Below are positions 1 to 6,500 of a stretch of 9,414 nucleotides of DNA, in pieces (the stretch's first letter is position 1; every line of letters starts with the position of its first letter). The DNA lies in contig JAQTRB010000045.1 of assembly GCA_028712015.1 (NCBI GenBank), positions 1 through 9,414 of the forward strand. Direction: 5' to 3'. Both the position numbers and the translations under genes were made by a program. Origin of the DNA: Syntrophales bacterium. GTDB lineage: Bacteria > Desulfobacterota > Syntrophia > Syntrophales > UBA5619. Under the pieces are notes generated by a model, which was not told where the DNA came from, did not search any database, and saw only the letters and a program-made list of their open reading frames with translations.

Positions 1-1
1 C

Positions 2-853
2 TACGATACCACGGAGCTGGTGGAGCAGGGGTATGGTCTGACCGATGTTCTTTTCGTCGACTTTCAGGCGCGGATCCCGCTTATCGAAGAAGACAAGATG
101 CTCAACTACGTCATGGTCTGCATATTGGAGGACGGCCTTTCCTCCCCGGCGAACATCGCCCGGATCGTGGCGAGCGGCAAAACCATTCTCACCCAGGCCG
201 CCGGTTCGTCCATCCTCGCCTTCGGCCATGCCTACGGCGCTTACCAGGAAATCGGGAAGATGATGGACGGCATTTTGGCCCGTCAGACAAAGGAAGGGAA
301 ACCGCTGGCAGAGCTGGTCGAGGCGGTTGTCGGCACGAAACTGAACGACCCCGCGTTGGGCGTTTCCGGCCTGATGCTGAAGGACCCGATGGCGAAGCGG
401 ATGATCGCCCGGGCCGAGAAGCTGGGGGTGGCGGGCAAGTATGTTTCCCTGATCAAGGAGATCGTGAAGGCGGCGCAGAAGCTGAGCAAGGAGCCGGTGG
501 ACATCGATCTTCTGGGTGCCACGGGGGCGGTGATGTTCGACCTCGGCTTCACCCCGGAGGCCGCCTGGGGGATTCTGGCGGTGACCCGAGCCTTCGCCAC
601 GGGCGCCCACTACTGCGAGGAGATCGAACGGGAGGCGCCCGTTGGCCTCGGCCAGACGCTGACACCGAAGGAGTGGTACGACGGACCGGCGGACCGGCAG
701 GTTCCGACGCTGGAAGAGAGAAAGAAGGTTGCCAAGGCGATGGAGGCGCAGACGCCCGAGGAGTGGAAGAAGATCTTCCTCGAGCGGCAGAAGATCAAGG
801 GTTCCGGATGGGCGATCGTCGAAGAGATCGACGATCCCAAACGGAAGATCTGA
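2..853 (+). CDS. Citrate synthase / citryl-CoA lyase-fold protein, 5' end outside window
   Basis: The reading frame is open from the first bases of the window, so the N-terminus is missing; the GTG at 20 is merely the first possible start inside. The 277 residues after it match the C-terminal half of the citrate synthase superfamily, nearest in style to short citryl-CoA lyase-type proteins. Matching segments are LEDGLSSPANIARIVASG (small helical region), SILAFGHAYGAYQE (the place of the first catalytic His/GG loop), EPVDIDLLGATGAVMFDLGF (the NVD-like stretch carrying the catalytic Asp, residues 161-163 counted from 20) and FATGAHYCEEIERE (the usual AH..EE helix). The GxGHxVY-type motif with the second catalytic His is replaced by LGVSGLMLKDP (residues 113-123), so classical citrate synthase activity is doubtful. 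The family normally makes or cleaves a C-C bond beside a CoA thioester; the substrate here is unknown. It lies 104 bp upstream of an acylating aldehyde dehydrogenase, which could share CoA chemistry, but a strong hairpin separates them. The fold is reasonably sure; the function is not. Confidence 0.7.
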   Translation, partial: YDTTELVEQGYGLTDVLFVDFQARIPLIEEDKMLNYVMVCILEDGLSSPANIARIVASGKTILTQAAGSSILAFGHAYGAYQEIGKMMDGILARQTKEGKPLAELVEAVVGTKLNDPALGVSGLMLKDPMAKRMIARAEKLGVAGKYVSLIKEIVKAAQKLSKEPVDIDLLGATGAVMFDLGFTPEAAWGILAVTRAFATGAHYCEEIEREAPVGLGQTLTPKEWYDGPADRQVPTLEERKKVAKAMEAQTPEEWKKIFLERQKIKGSGWAIVEEIDDPKRKI

Positions 854-864
854 TGATTTCGGGA

Positions 865-902
865 TACCCTGCCCATCCAGATCATTTGGCATGGGCAGGG
901 TA
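865..902 (+). terminator. Perfect 12-bp hairpin after the citrate synthase-like gene
   Basis: Arms 865-876 (TACCCTGCCCAT) and 891-902 (ATGGGCAGGGTA) are exact reverse complements around a 14-nt loop, starting 11 bp after the stop codon. No U-tract follows directly; the nearest T run is at 927-932. It could be a weak or factor-dependent terminator, or an mRNA 3'-end stabiliser. It tends to separate the upstream gene from the aldehyde dehydrogenase but need not stop all transcription. Confidence 0.55.
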
Positions 903-957
903 GAGATCAGATCATTGCGACTGAAGTTTTTTCTTATTAATGTGAGGGGGGTTCGTC

Positions 958-2352
958 ATGGAAGACAATATTCGGGAAATGTACGAGAAGGCTCGGGCGG
1001 CGTTCAAGACTGTGGAAGACTGGCCGCAGGAAAAGGTCGACGAGATGGTCCTGGCCGTAGGCTGGGAGCTTCAGAAAGCGGAGACGGCCGATGAGTTGGC
1101 CCGCTTGGCCGTGGAGAAGTCGGGCCTGGGCGTCTACGAGGACAAGGTCCACAAGATCGGCACGAAGGTTCGCGGAACGCTCTACGATCAGATCGGCGTG
1201 AAGACCTGCGGCCTGGTCAGTGAGGACAAGGCGAAAGGGATCCGGACCTACGCAAAGCCGATCGGCGTGATTGCCAATGTGGTTCCCTGCACGAATCCGG
1301 AGTCGACGGTTTGCTGCATTGCGCTGTCCACGCTGAAAACGCGCAATGCGATCATCTGTTCGCCTCACCCCCGCACGGAGCTGGCCACCTACGCAACGGT
1401 TGAGCACATCCGCAAGGCGCTTGCCAAGGTCGGCGCACCGGTGGATCTGGTCCAGTGTATCCGTCATACGAGCAACGAAAAGACCCAGGAGCTCATGGCG
1501 AACTGTGACTACGCGGTGGCGACCGGCGGCGCGGCGCTGGTGAAGGTCGTCTATGCCGCCGGGGTTCCCGCCCAGACCGTGGGCGCCGGGAACGTGATCT
1601 CGATCGTCGACGCGACGGTCGAGGACGATCTTCCCGGGGTCGCCTTTCGTCTGCGGAAATCCAAAACGGCCAACAACGCGGCCTCCTGTTCCTCCGAAAA
1701 TGCCGTGGCGATCGAGGAGAAGATCTTCGACAAGATGATCGCGGCGCTCAAGGCCGAGGGGGGCTACCTGTGCAGCACCGAAGAGCGCGAAATCCTCCGG
1801 AAGACGATGTGGCCGGACGGCCATACCCTGAACCGGGAGATCGTCGCGAAATCGGCGACGTTCATCGCCGAATTGGCCGGGCTGAAGGTTCCCAAGAACA
1901 CGACGATGCTGATGGTCCTGGGGGAGAAGATCGGCAAGGAGGACCGTTTCTCCGGCGAGAAGCTCTCTCCGGTGCTGACGGTCTGGAAGTGGACCGATTT
2001 CGACGAAATGCTGGACCGGATGGCGAAGATCCTGAAGTTCTCCGGCGAGGGCCACTCGGTCAACATCCAGACGCGCCTCGACGAGCGGATGCACAAGATC
2101 GGCCTGCGGGCGAACGTCGGCCGCGTCGTCTGCAACATGGGTCATACGGCGGCCAACAGCGGAGGCTGGACGAGCCACCTGGGCTTTACGGATACCCTGG
2201 GCTGCGGGACCTGGGCCGGGAACATCAGTTGTGAAAACATCAACTGGAAACAGTTCATCATGTACACGCGCGTGGCGGTGCCCGTTGCGGATTACGAACC
2301 CACGGACGAAGAACTCTTCGGCACCTACTTCAAGAAATACGGCAAAGACTGA
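958..2352 (+). CDS. CoA-acylating-type aldehyde dehydrogenase (sulfo-/phosphonoacetaldehyde DH-like)
   Basis: This 464-residue protein belongs to the aldehyde dehydrogenase superfamily. The family oxidises an aldehyde with NAD(P)+, here most likely to an acyl-CoA. The nucleotide-binding half contains YAKPIGVIANVVPCTNPEST (98-117) and LKTRNAIICSPHPR (126-139), typical of the AdhE/EutE/acylating branch. The catalytic Cys is C244 in NNAASCSSENAV. There is no FELGG glutamate motif as in hydrolytic aldehyde dehydrogenases, which supports CoA as acyl acceptor. The length fits acylating family members. From memory, the closest characterised style is acylating sulfoacetaldehyde dehydrogenase (SauS); with phnA and pbfA-like genes nearby, phosphonoacetaldehyde or acetaldehyde is an equally attractive substrate. 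The start at 958 is set by a GAGGGGGG Shine-Dalgarno run at 943-950. The gene is monocistronic on its 3' side because an intrinsic terminator follows. Family is sure; acylating chemistry is likely; substrate is inferred. Confidence 0.85.
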   Translation: MEDNIREMYEKARAAFKTVEDWPQEKVDEMVLAVGWELQKAETADELARLAVEKSGLGVYEDKVHKIGTKVRGTLYDQIGVKTCGLVSEDKAKGIRTYAKPIGVIANVVPCTNPESTVCCIALSTLKTRNAIICSPHPRTELATYATVEHIRKALAKVGAPVDLVQCIRHTSNEKTQELMANCDYAVATGGAALVKVVYAAGVPAQTVGAGNVISIVDATVEDDLPGVAFRLRKSKTANNAASCSSENAVAIEEKIFDKMIAALKAEGGYLCSTEEREILRKTMWPDGHTLNREIVAKSATFIAELAGLKVPKNTTMLMVLGEKIGKEDRFSGEKLSPVLTVWKWTDFDEMLDRMAKILKFSGEGHSVNIQTRLDERMHKIGLRANVGRVVCNMGHTAANSGGWTSHLGFTDTLGCGTWAGNISCENINWKQFIMYTRVAVPVADYEPTDEELFGTYFKKYGKD

Positions 2353-2390
2353 TCCGTCTGTTGCGGATGAGCGGGAAATAGGGTAGGGAG

Positions 2391-2427
2391 GGACGGCCGC
2401 CGGCAATGTGCGGCCGTCCTTTTATTT
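2391..2427 (+). terminator. Intrinsic terminator of the aldehyde dehydrogenase gene
   Basis: A perfect 10-bp GC-rich stem (GGACGGCCGC at 2391-2400 pairing with 2410-2419) has a 9-nt loop and is followed at once by TTTTATTT (2420-2427). This is the textbook rho-independent layout. It ends 16 bp before the next gene, so either some read-through serves that gene or its promoter lies inside the aldehyde dehydrogenase coding region. Confidence 0.88.
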
Positions 2428-2443
2428 CAGAAATGGGAGACCA

Positions 2444-3100
2444 ATGATCCGGGCAATATTCTGGGACAACGACGGCGTCCTCGTGGACACGGAAAAACTC
2501 TATTTTCAGGCAACGCGGGAGCTTCTCCAAAAGGCCGGTGTTGAACTCACGGAAGCGCTCTTCCGGCGGATCTCTCTCCAGGAGGGGCGGAGCGCGTTCG
2601 ATCTGGCCCTGGAAAAAGGAGTTTCACAGAAGCAGATCGACCGTCTGCACGAGGAAAGGAACCGGCGTTACACGGAACTGGTCGAGGAAGGCGTCCGTAT
2701 TCTGGACGGCGTCGAGGAGACGCTGGCGAAACTCAGCGGAAGGGTGCTCCAGGCGATCGTTACGAGTTCCCGGCGCGCCCATTTCGATGCGATCCACGCC
2801 GGAACGGGGCTCCGTTCCCATTTTGATTTCATCCTGACCCGGGAGGACTATCTCCTCTCCAAGCCCGATCCGGAGCCCTACCGTCTGGCCGTGACGCGGA
2901 GCGGTTTCCGCCCGGAGGAATGCCTCGTGGTGGAGGATTCGGAACGAGGTTTGCGGGCGGCTTTCGCAGCCGGCATCCGCTGCATCGTCGTTCCAAACGA
3001 CCTGACGCGGGGCGGCGCGTTTGCGGGGGCCTGGCGGGTTTTGCCGTCCTGCCGGGAGATCCCCGGAGAGATTGAACGAATCAACGGAAAGCGAGTGTGA
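2444..3100 (+). CDS. HAD-superfamily hydrolase, beta-phosphoglucomutase/phosphatase-like
   Basis: This is a 218-residue cytoplasmic HAD-fold protein. Motif I is WDNDGVLVDTE, with nucleophile D8 and acid/base D10. Motif II is VTSS (106-109), motif III SKPDP with K140, and motif IV VVEDSERGLRAA with E164 and D165. A helical C1-type cap lies between motif I and II (about residues 15-85). All catalytic residues of a Mg-dependent phosphomonoesterase or phosphomutase are present. I do not see the cap lysine motif of phosphonoacetaldehyde hydrolase (PhnX), and PhnX normally has Ala rather than Asp two after the nucleophile, so a generic phosphatase is more likely. An in-frame ATG at 2408 falls inside the preceding terminator; the ATG at 2444, after GGGAGA (2435-2440), is the better start. 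It leads a tight gene set with a second HAD gene (4-nt gap) and phnA. The substrate is unknown. Confidence 0.85.
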   Translation: MIRAIFWDNDGVLVDTEKLYFQATRELLQKAGVELTEALFRRISLQEGRSAFDLALEKGVSQKQIDRLHEERNRRYTELVEEGVRILDGVEETLAKLSGRVLQAIVTSSRRAHFDAIHAGTGLRSHFDFILTREDYLLSKPDPEPYRLAVTRSGFRPEECLVVEDSERGLRAAFAAGIRCIVVPNDLTRGGAFAGAWRVLPSCREIPGEIERINGKRV

Positions 3101-3104
3101 ACGG

Positions 3105-3821
3105 ATGATCCGGGCGATTGTGTTTGATTTCGGCCAGACGCTGGTGGATTCGGCGGACGGTTTCCGTGCCGCGGAAAAGGAAGCGCAGCGTAAGGCCGGC
3201 GAGGCCCTGGGACTGACCGGGGAAGAGAAGTTTCTGGAGGTGTATCGGGAGATCCGCTCCCGTTTCCACGCCCGTTCCGATTTTTCCCGGAAGAGAATTC
3301 TGGAGGAGCTCTTCCGCCATTACGGCCGACGGCCCGATTCTACCCTGCTGGAACGCTGGGAAACCGAGTATTGGGACAGGATCAAGGCGATGACCCGCAT
3401 CTTCCCCGAGTCGGAAACGGTGCTGACGGCCCTGAAGGATCGGCATCGTCTGGCGCTGATCACCAATGCCCAGGGACAGACGGACGAGGGGAACCACCGC
3501 CTTGGCAATTATCCGGGACTGATGAGATTCTTTGAGGCGATCGTCGTTGCCGGTGAAGGGGGCGTGCCCGCGAAGCCCGATCCGATACCTTTTCATCTCT
3601 GCCTTGCCCGGTTGGGGATCGAAGCCGGCGATGCGGTCTATGTGGGGGACGACTGGCGGATCGACGTCTGCGGCTCGCAGGCCGTGGGGATGCATCCCGT
3701 CTGGCTCAAACACCGGACCCTGCGACGCAACTGGCCGCAGGTGCAGACTGCGGCGCCGGTGATCGACTCCCTGGAGGGTCTGCTCGACGTGGAACGATTG
3801 GTTTTCGGGAGGGATCAATGA
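3105..3821 (+). CDS. HAD-superfamily hydrolase lacking the usual second Asp of motif I
   Basis: This 238-residue HAD-fold protein is only distantly similar to its neighbour. Motif I reads FDFGQTLVDS: nucleophile D8 is present, but position D+2 is G10 instead of the Asp that acts as general acid/base in ordinary HAD phosphatases. Motif II is LITNAQG (T120), motif III AKPDP (K157), and motif IV YVGDDWRIDV (D182, D183, D187). DFGGT-like variants are known in the superfamily, and the C-P-cleaving phosphonatase (PhnX) and haloacid dehalogenases also lack this Asp, so C-P or other non-monoester chemistry is conceivable. I do not see a PhnX-type cap Lys motif. The start at 3105 follows the previous stop by 4 nt. 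The stop overlaps the phnA start in an ATGA, so the two are probably translationally coupled. Function in a phosphonate pathway is an inference from position. Confidence 0.82.
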   Translation: MIRAIVFDFGQTLVDSADGFRAAEKEAQRKAGEALGLTGEEKFLEVYREIRSRFHARSDFSRKRILEELFRHYGRRPDSTLLERWETEYWDRIKAMTRIFPESETVLTALKDRHRLALITNAQGQTDEGNHRLGNYPGLMRFFEAIVVAGEGGVPAKPDPIPFHLCLARLGIEAGDAVYVGDDWRIDVCGSQAVGMHPVWLKHRTLRRNWPQVQTAAPVIDSLEGLLDVERLVFGRDQ

Positions 3822-4909
3822 CGACCAGGGTGATCATCTGTCTTGACGGCTGTTCCCCGGACTACCTCGCGGACGGCGAGACGCCGAACCTCGATGCGAT
3901 CGCCCGGAAGGGGTTCCACGGAATCGGCGAAGCCGTCGTCCCCACGGTGACCAATGTCAACAACACCTCCATCATCACGGCGAGCTTCCCCGAGATCCAC
4001 GGGATTACGACCAACTACCTGCTCGATCCCGCGAGCGGTCAAGAGTGTTACATGGAATCGGCGGAGTATCTTCTGGCGTCGACCTCCTTTCGCCATCTTG
4101 CCGGGCGGGGCATGAAGAGCTGCCTGTTGACGGCCAAGGACAAGCTCAAGAGTCTGATCCGGGACGGCGCAACCATTGCGGAGTCGGCGGAGAGGCCGTC
4201 GACGCAGATTGTCGGAAGGATCGGCGCCGCGCCGGGGATCTACACGATCGAGGTGAACCACTGGCTTCTCAAGGCGGCGCTGGACATTCTCCGGCAGGAA
4301 AGTCCCGATTTCGTGTACGTTTCCACCACCGATTACGTGCACCACGCCTTTTCGCCGGGGTCGGAGGAGGCACGGCGCCACATCCGGGAGGTCGACCGCC
4401 TGATCGGCGACATCGTCAATGCGGTCCCGGATCTCGAAATGGTGGTCACCGCCGACCATGGAATGAACGATAAATCGCGAGGGCTCAGTCCGGAGGCTAT
4501 CCTGGCCGCCGAGGGGATCGCGGCACGGGCAATCCCGATCATCAAGGACCGCCATGTGGTCCATCACCGGAACTTGGGGGGGGCCGCCTATGTCTACCTG
4601 GATGATCCCGCGACGGAGCGGGAGGCCACAGCGGTTTTGAGGGAGGAGAAAGGGATTGAAGCCGTCCTGTCCCGGGAAAGCGCCTCGCGTCTCTACCGGC
4701 TGCATCCGGCACGGATCGGCCATCTCTTTCTGCTGGCCGACAGGGAAACGGTTTTCGGCGATTTGTCGGGGCCGCGCGAGGAGCTCAGCGTCCGTTCCCA
4801 CGGCTCGCTTCACGAACGGGATATTCCCATCTACGCTATGGGAGCGGGGCCGCTGGCGGTCAAACCGCGGACCAACGCGGAGGTCGCCTCCTGGATCTTT
4901 ACCGCCTGA
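3818..4909 (+). CDS. phnA: Phosphonoacetate hydrolase (alkaline phosphatase superfamily)
   Basis: This 363-residue metallohydrolase cleaves the C-P bond of phosphonoacetate to acetate and phosphate using two metal ions and a Thr nucleophile. The residues line up with those described for the family: first metal Asp D10 (LDGCSPDYL), nucleophile T45 in PTVTNVNNTS, N66 in HGITTNY, substrate-binding lysines K107 and K109 in TAKDKL, metal ligands D172 and H176 in STTDYVHHAF, D213 and H214 in TADHGM, and H328 in RSHGS. The TAKDKL and PT/SxTNxNN signatures separate PhnA from general nucleotide pyrophosphatases of the same superfamily. It appears somewhat shorter than the well-studied rhizobial enzyme, with compact loops. 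No signal peptide is seen, so it is cytoplasmic. GGGAGGG (3807-3813) precedes the ATG, which overlaps the upstream stop. Its 3' end overlaps the opposing pbfA-like gene by 11 bp. This is the main functional anchor of the window. Confidence 0.85.
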   Translation: MTTRVIICLDGCSPDYLADGETPNLDAIARKGFHGIGEAVVPTVTNVNNTSIITASFPEIHGITTNYLLDPASGQECYMESAEYLLASTSFRHLAGRGMKSCLLTAKDKLKSLIRDGATIAESAERPSTQIVGRIGAAPGIYTIEVNHWLLKAALDILRQESPDFVYVSTTDYVHHAFSPGSEEARRHIREVDRLIGDIVNAVPDLEMVVTADHGMNDKSRGLSPEAILAAEGIAARAIPIIKDRHVVHHRNLGGAAYVYLDDPATEREATAVLREEKGIEAVLSRESASRLYRLHPARIGHLFLLADRETVFGDLSGPREELSVRSHGSLHERDIPIYAMGAGPLAVKPRTNAEVASWIFTA

Positions 4910-6263
4910 GACCCTTTTCGGCCTCGTCCAGGCAGGCATCAATGATGTCCAGCGCCCGGTCCAGCTCTTCCCGCGTGATCGTCAGCGCGGGCGTCAGCGT
5001 CAGGATGTTCCCCATCGTCAGTTTGAAACTCAGTCCCCGGCTGAGGGCGGCGTACATGACGGCCTCCGCTTCGTCCGTGGCCCGCTCGCCGGTCTTGCGG
5101 TCCTTCACCAGTTCGATGCCGAGGAAGAGTCCCAAACCCCGGATGTCGCCGATCAGCGGATGCCGTTCCATCATATCGGCCATCCGCTCGAGGGCGTGCC
5201 GGCCCAGCTCGTTGGCATGTTCGGCCAGATGGTTTTCTTCGACGTAGCGGATCGTGGCCAGGGCCGCGGCGCACGCCACCGGGCTTTTCTCGTGGGTGTA
5301 GTGGCCCAGGGCGCGGTTTCCGGCCACGTCGAGCCCCTCCCGGGCGATCAGCGCCGCCAGCGGGAAAATCCCCCCGCCCAGTCCCTTGCCGATGACCAGC
5401 ATGTCGGGGACGACGGAGAAATTTTCGCAGGTGAACATCCGGCCCGTCCGGCCGAGGGCGTGCGGGATTTCGTCGAAGATCAGCAGTGTCCCGTGCCGGT
5501 CGCAGGCCTCGCGGATGATCCGCCAGTATTCCGGCTTCGGGATGTAGGGGGTGCTCCGGATCGGTTCGGCGATCACCGCGGCAATATCCCCCTCCTTCTC
5601 CAGGACGTACTCCACGTAACGGGCGCACATCATGTCGCAGCCGCCGCGGCCGCGACAATTATAGATGCAGTGGTATTCGTCGGGCGGCGGGACGTGTTCC
5701 GTTCCGGGCAGGAGCGGCCCCATGTCTTGGCGGAAGATCGCCTCCCCGCCGATGGAAATTGCGTCCAGCGACGCCCCGTGGAAGGAATCCCACATCGAGA
5801 TCGTCTTGTGACGACCGGTGGCGATGCGCGCGAGCTTCAGGGCCATGCCGATCGCCTCGGCGCCGCCGGGACAGAAGAGGACGCGGTTGAGATCGCCGGG
5901 GGCGATTTCGGCGAGCTTCTTCGCCAGATCGACGGCGATCCGGTTGGTGTAGCGCCGGGTGCAGAAGGGGAGCTGATCGAGCTGTTCCTTGACGGCGGCG
6001 ATCACGGCGGGATTGGCGAAGCCGACCTGATGAACGTTGTTTCCGTGGAAATCCATGTAACGGTGTCCCTGGAGATCCTCGATCCAGATCCCGTCGCAGG
6101 CACGAATCGCGTTCAGGCAGGGGGTCGAGAGCGACTGCTTGAGGAAATATTTCTCGTCTTCCGCGAGCAGCTCGCGCGTCTGCCGATCGAGATTATCCTG
6201 CTGCCATTTCTTCCGCCGCGGCGAAATGTTGATATCCCCTTCCGAACGGTGCAGCTTTTCCAT
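4899..6263 (-). CDS. pbfA: Class III PLP enzyme, probable (R)-1-hydroxy-2-aminoethylphosphonate ammonia-lyase
   Basis: This is a 454-residue fold-type I PLP enzyme of the class III (subgroup II) aminotransferase family. Visible features are the N-terminal SEGDINISPRRKKW segment, the SLSTPCLNAI strand, the PLP-phosphate loop CPGGAEA (131-137), DSFHGASLDAIS (159-170), the cofactor Asp D264 in IFDEIPHALGRTGRMF, and the PLP lysine K293 in GKGLGGG. From memory, the EGDxNxSP start, the FDEIPxALGRTG variant and the length fit PbfA, a lyase that turns hydroxylated aminoethylphosphonate into phosphonoacetaldehyde and ammonia rather than transaminating; family databases often label such proteins 'aspartate aminotransferase family'. 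A C-x3-C-x5-C-x3-C cluster (C199, C203, C209, C213) may bind metal. The same frame stays open far upstream, but the ATG at 6263 is preceded by GGAGG at 6277-6273 with a 9-nt gap and begins where similarity to the paralog begins. It is convergent with phnA. Class III PLP family is certain; the PbfA reaction is probable. Confidence 0.75.
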   Translation of the reverse strand: MEKLHRSEGDINISPRRKKWQQDNLDRQTRELLAEDEKYFLKQSLSTPCLNAIRACDGIWIEDLQGHRYMDFHGNNVHQVGFANPAVIAAVKEQLDQLPFCTRRYTNRIAVDLAKKLAEIAPGDLNRVLFCPGGAEAIGMALKLARIATGRHKTISMWDSFHGASLDAISIGGEAIFRQDMGPLLPGTEHVPPPDEYHCIYNCRGRGGCDMMCARYVEYVLEKEGDIAAVIAEPIRSTPYIPKPEYWRIIREACDRHGTLLIFDEIPHALGRTGRMFTCENFSVVPDMLVIGKGLGGGIFPLAALIAREGLDVAGNRALGHYTHEKSPVACAAALATIRYVEENHLAEHANELGRHALERMADMMERHPLIGDIRGLGLFLGIELVKDRKTGERATDEAEAVMYAALSRGLSFKLTMGNILTLTPALTITREELDRALDIIDACLDEAEKGLRR

Positions 6264-6352
6264 GGGGTCGATCCTCCATCGGAAATGAATTTGTACCTGT
6301 TTTCCGTAACATCCCCATCCCTGTGAAGTCAAATCCTCTTTTGTTATGGATT

Positions 6353-6376
6353 GGATCACTTTTTTTCCCTTGATCC
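6353..6376. repeat. Inverted repeat GGATCA-N12-TGATCC overlapping the -35 box
   Basis: Arms 6353-6358 and 6371-6376 are exact reverse complements with a 12-nt T/C-rich centre. The right arm covers the -35 hexamer of the plus-strand promoter, a common place for a repressor site. GATC-containing words are frequent in this GC-rich sequence, so chance is possible. Confidence 0.35.
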
Positions 6377-6398
6377 GGAGGGGCTGGCCGGGGATAAT
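6370..6398 (+). promoter_or_regulatory. Sigma70-type promoter for the second PLP-enzyme operon
   Basis: TTGATC (6370-6375, 4 of 6 to consensus) is followed after 17 bp by GATAAT (6393-6398, 5 of 6). Transcription would start near 6405, leaving a leader of about 95 nt before the ATG at 6501. Spacing and the strong -10 make this the best promoter match in the window. Confidence 0.55.
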
Positions 6399-6424
6399 CC
6401 GCCCGGAAACCTGGGCCGAATGGT

Positions 6425-6465
6425 CGATCCGGGAGGGATCGCCGGGTGGAGACGGAATCGTCTCC
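6425..6465 (+). repeat. Two short hairpins in the leader of the second PLP-enzyme gene
   Basis: CGATCC/GGATCG arms (6425-6430, 6436-6441) with a 5-nt loop are followed by GGAGACG/CGTCTCC arms (6448-6454, 6459-6465) with a 4-nt GAAT loop. Both would lie in the transcribed leader, 36-76 nt before the start codon. They may be RNA hairpins affecting translation or stability, or DNA operators. No known riboswitch class was recognised. Confidence 0.45.
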
Positions 6466-6500
6466 CCATGGGGCGTCGGAAAGAATCGGGAGGGAGTCGA

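Larger units (their letters stand above)
6264..6500. promoter_or_regulatory. Divergent control region between the two PLP-enzyme genes
   Basis: This 237-bp non-coding stretch separates the minus-strand pbfA-like gene from the plus-strand paralog. It holds a good plus-strand promoter, three inverted repeats and both Shine-Dalgarno sites (GGAGG, minus strand, 6277-6273; GGGAGGG, plus strand, 6488-6494). I found no convincing sigma70 promoter toward the minus-strand gene; a TTGACT (minus strand, 6332-6327) has no good -10 partner. Confidence 0.6.

Noticed and set aside
915..943. TTGCGA...TAATGT as a promoter for the aldehyde dehydrogenase
   Set aside because: The -10 is poor (3 of 6) and the predicted start would fall on or past the Shine-Dalgarno.
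937..2406. 489-codon minus-strand open frame opposite the aldehyde dehydrogenase
   Set aside because: No family motifs and an Arg/His/Asp/Leu-rich composition typical of antisense shadow; the plus-strand gene explains the region.
2444..3821. Either HAD gene as a canonical phosphonoacetaldehyde hydrolase (phnX)
   Set aside because: Neither shows the PhnX cap lysine segment, and neither has the DWAGT motif I; the first even has the phosphatase Asp.
3081..4942. Long minus-strand frames opposite the second HAD gene and phnA
   Set aside because: Same antisense-shadow composition; the opposite strand carries full catalytic motifs.
4656..6326. 556-codon plus-strand frame antisense to the PbfA-like gene
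   Set aside because: It begins within phnA in another frame, has no recognisable domain, and overlaps a well-supported PLP enzyme.
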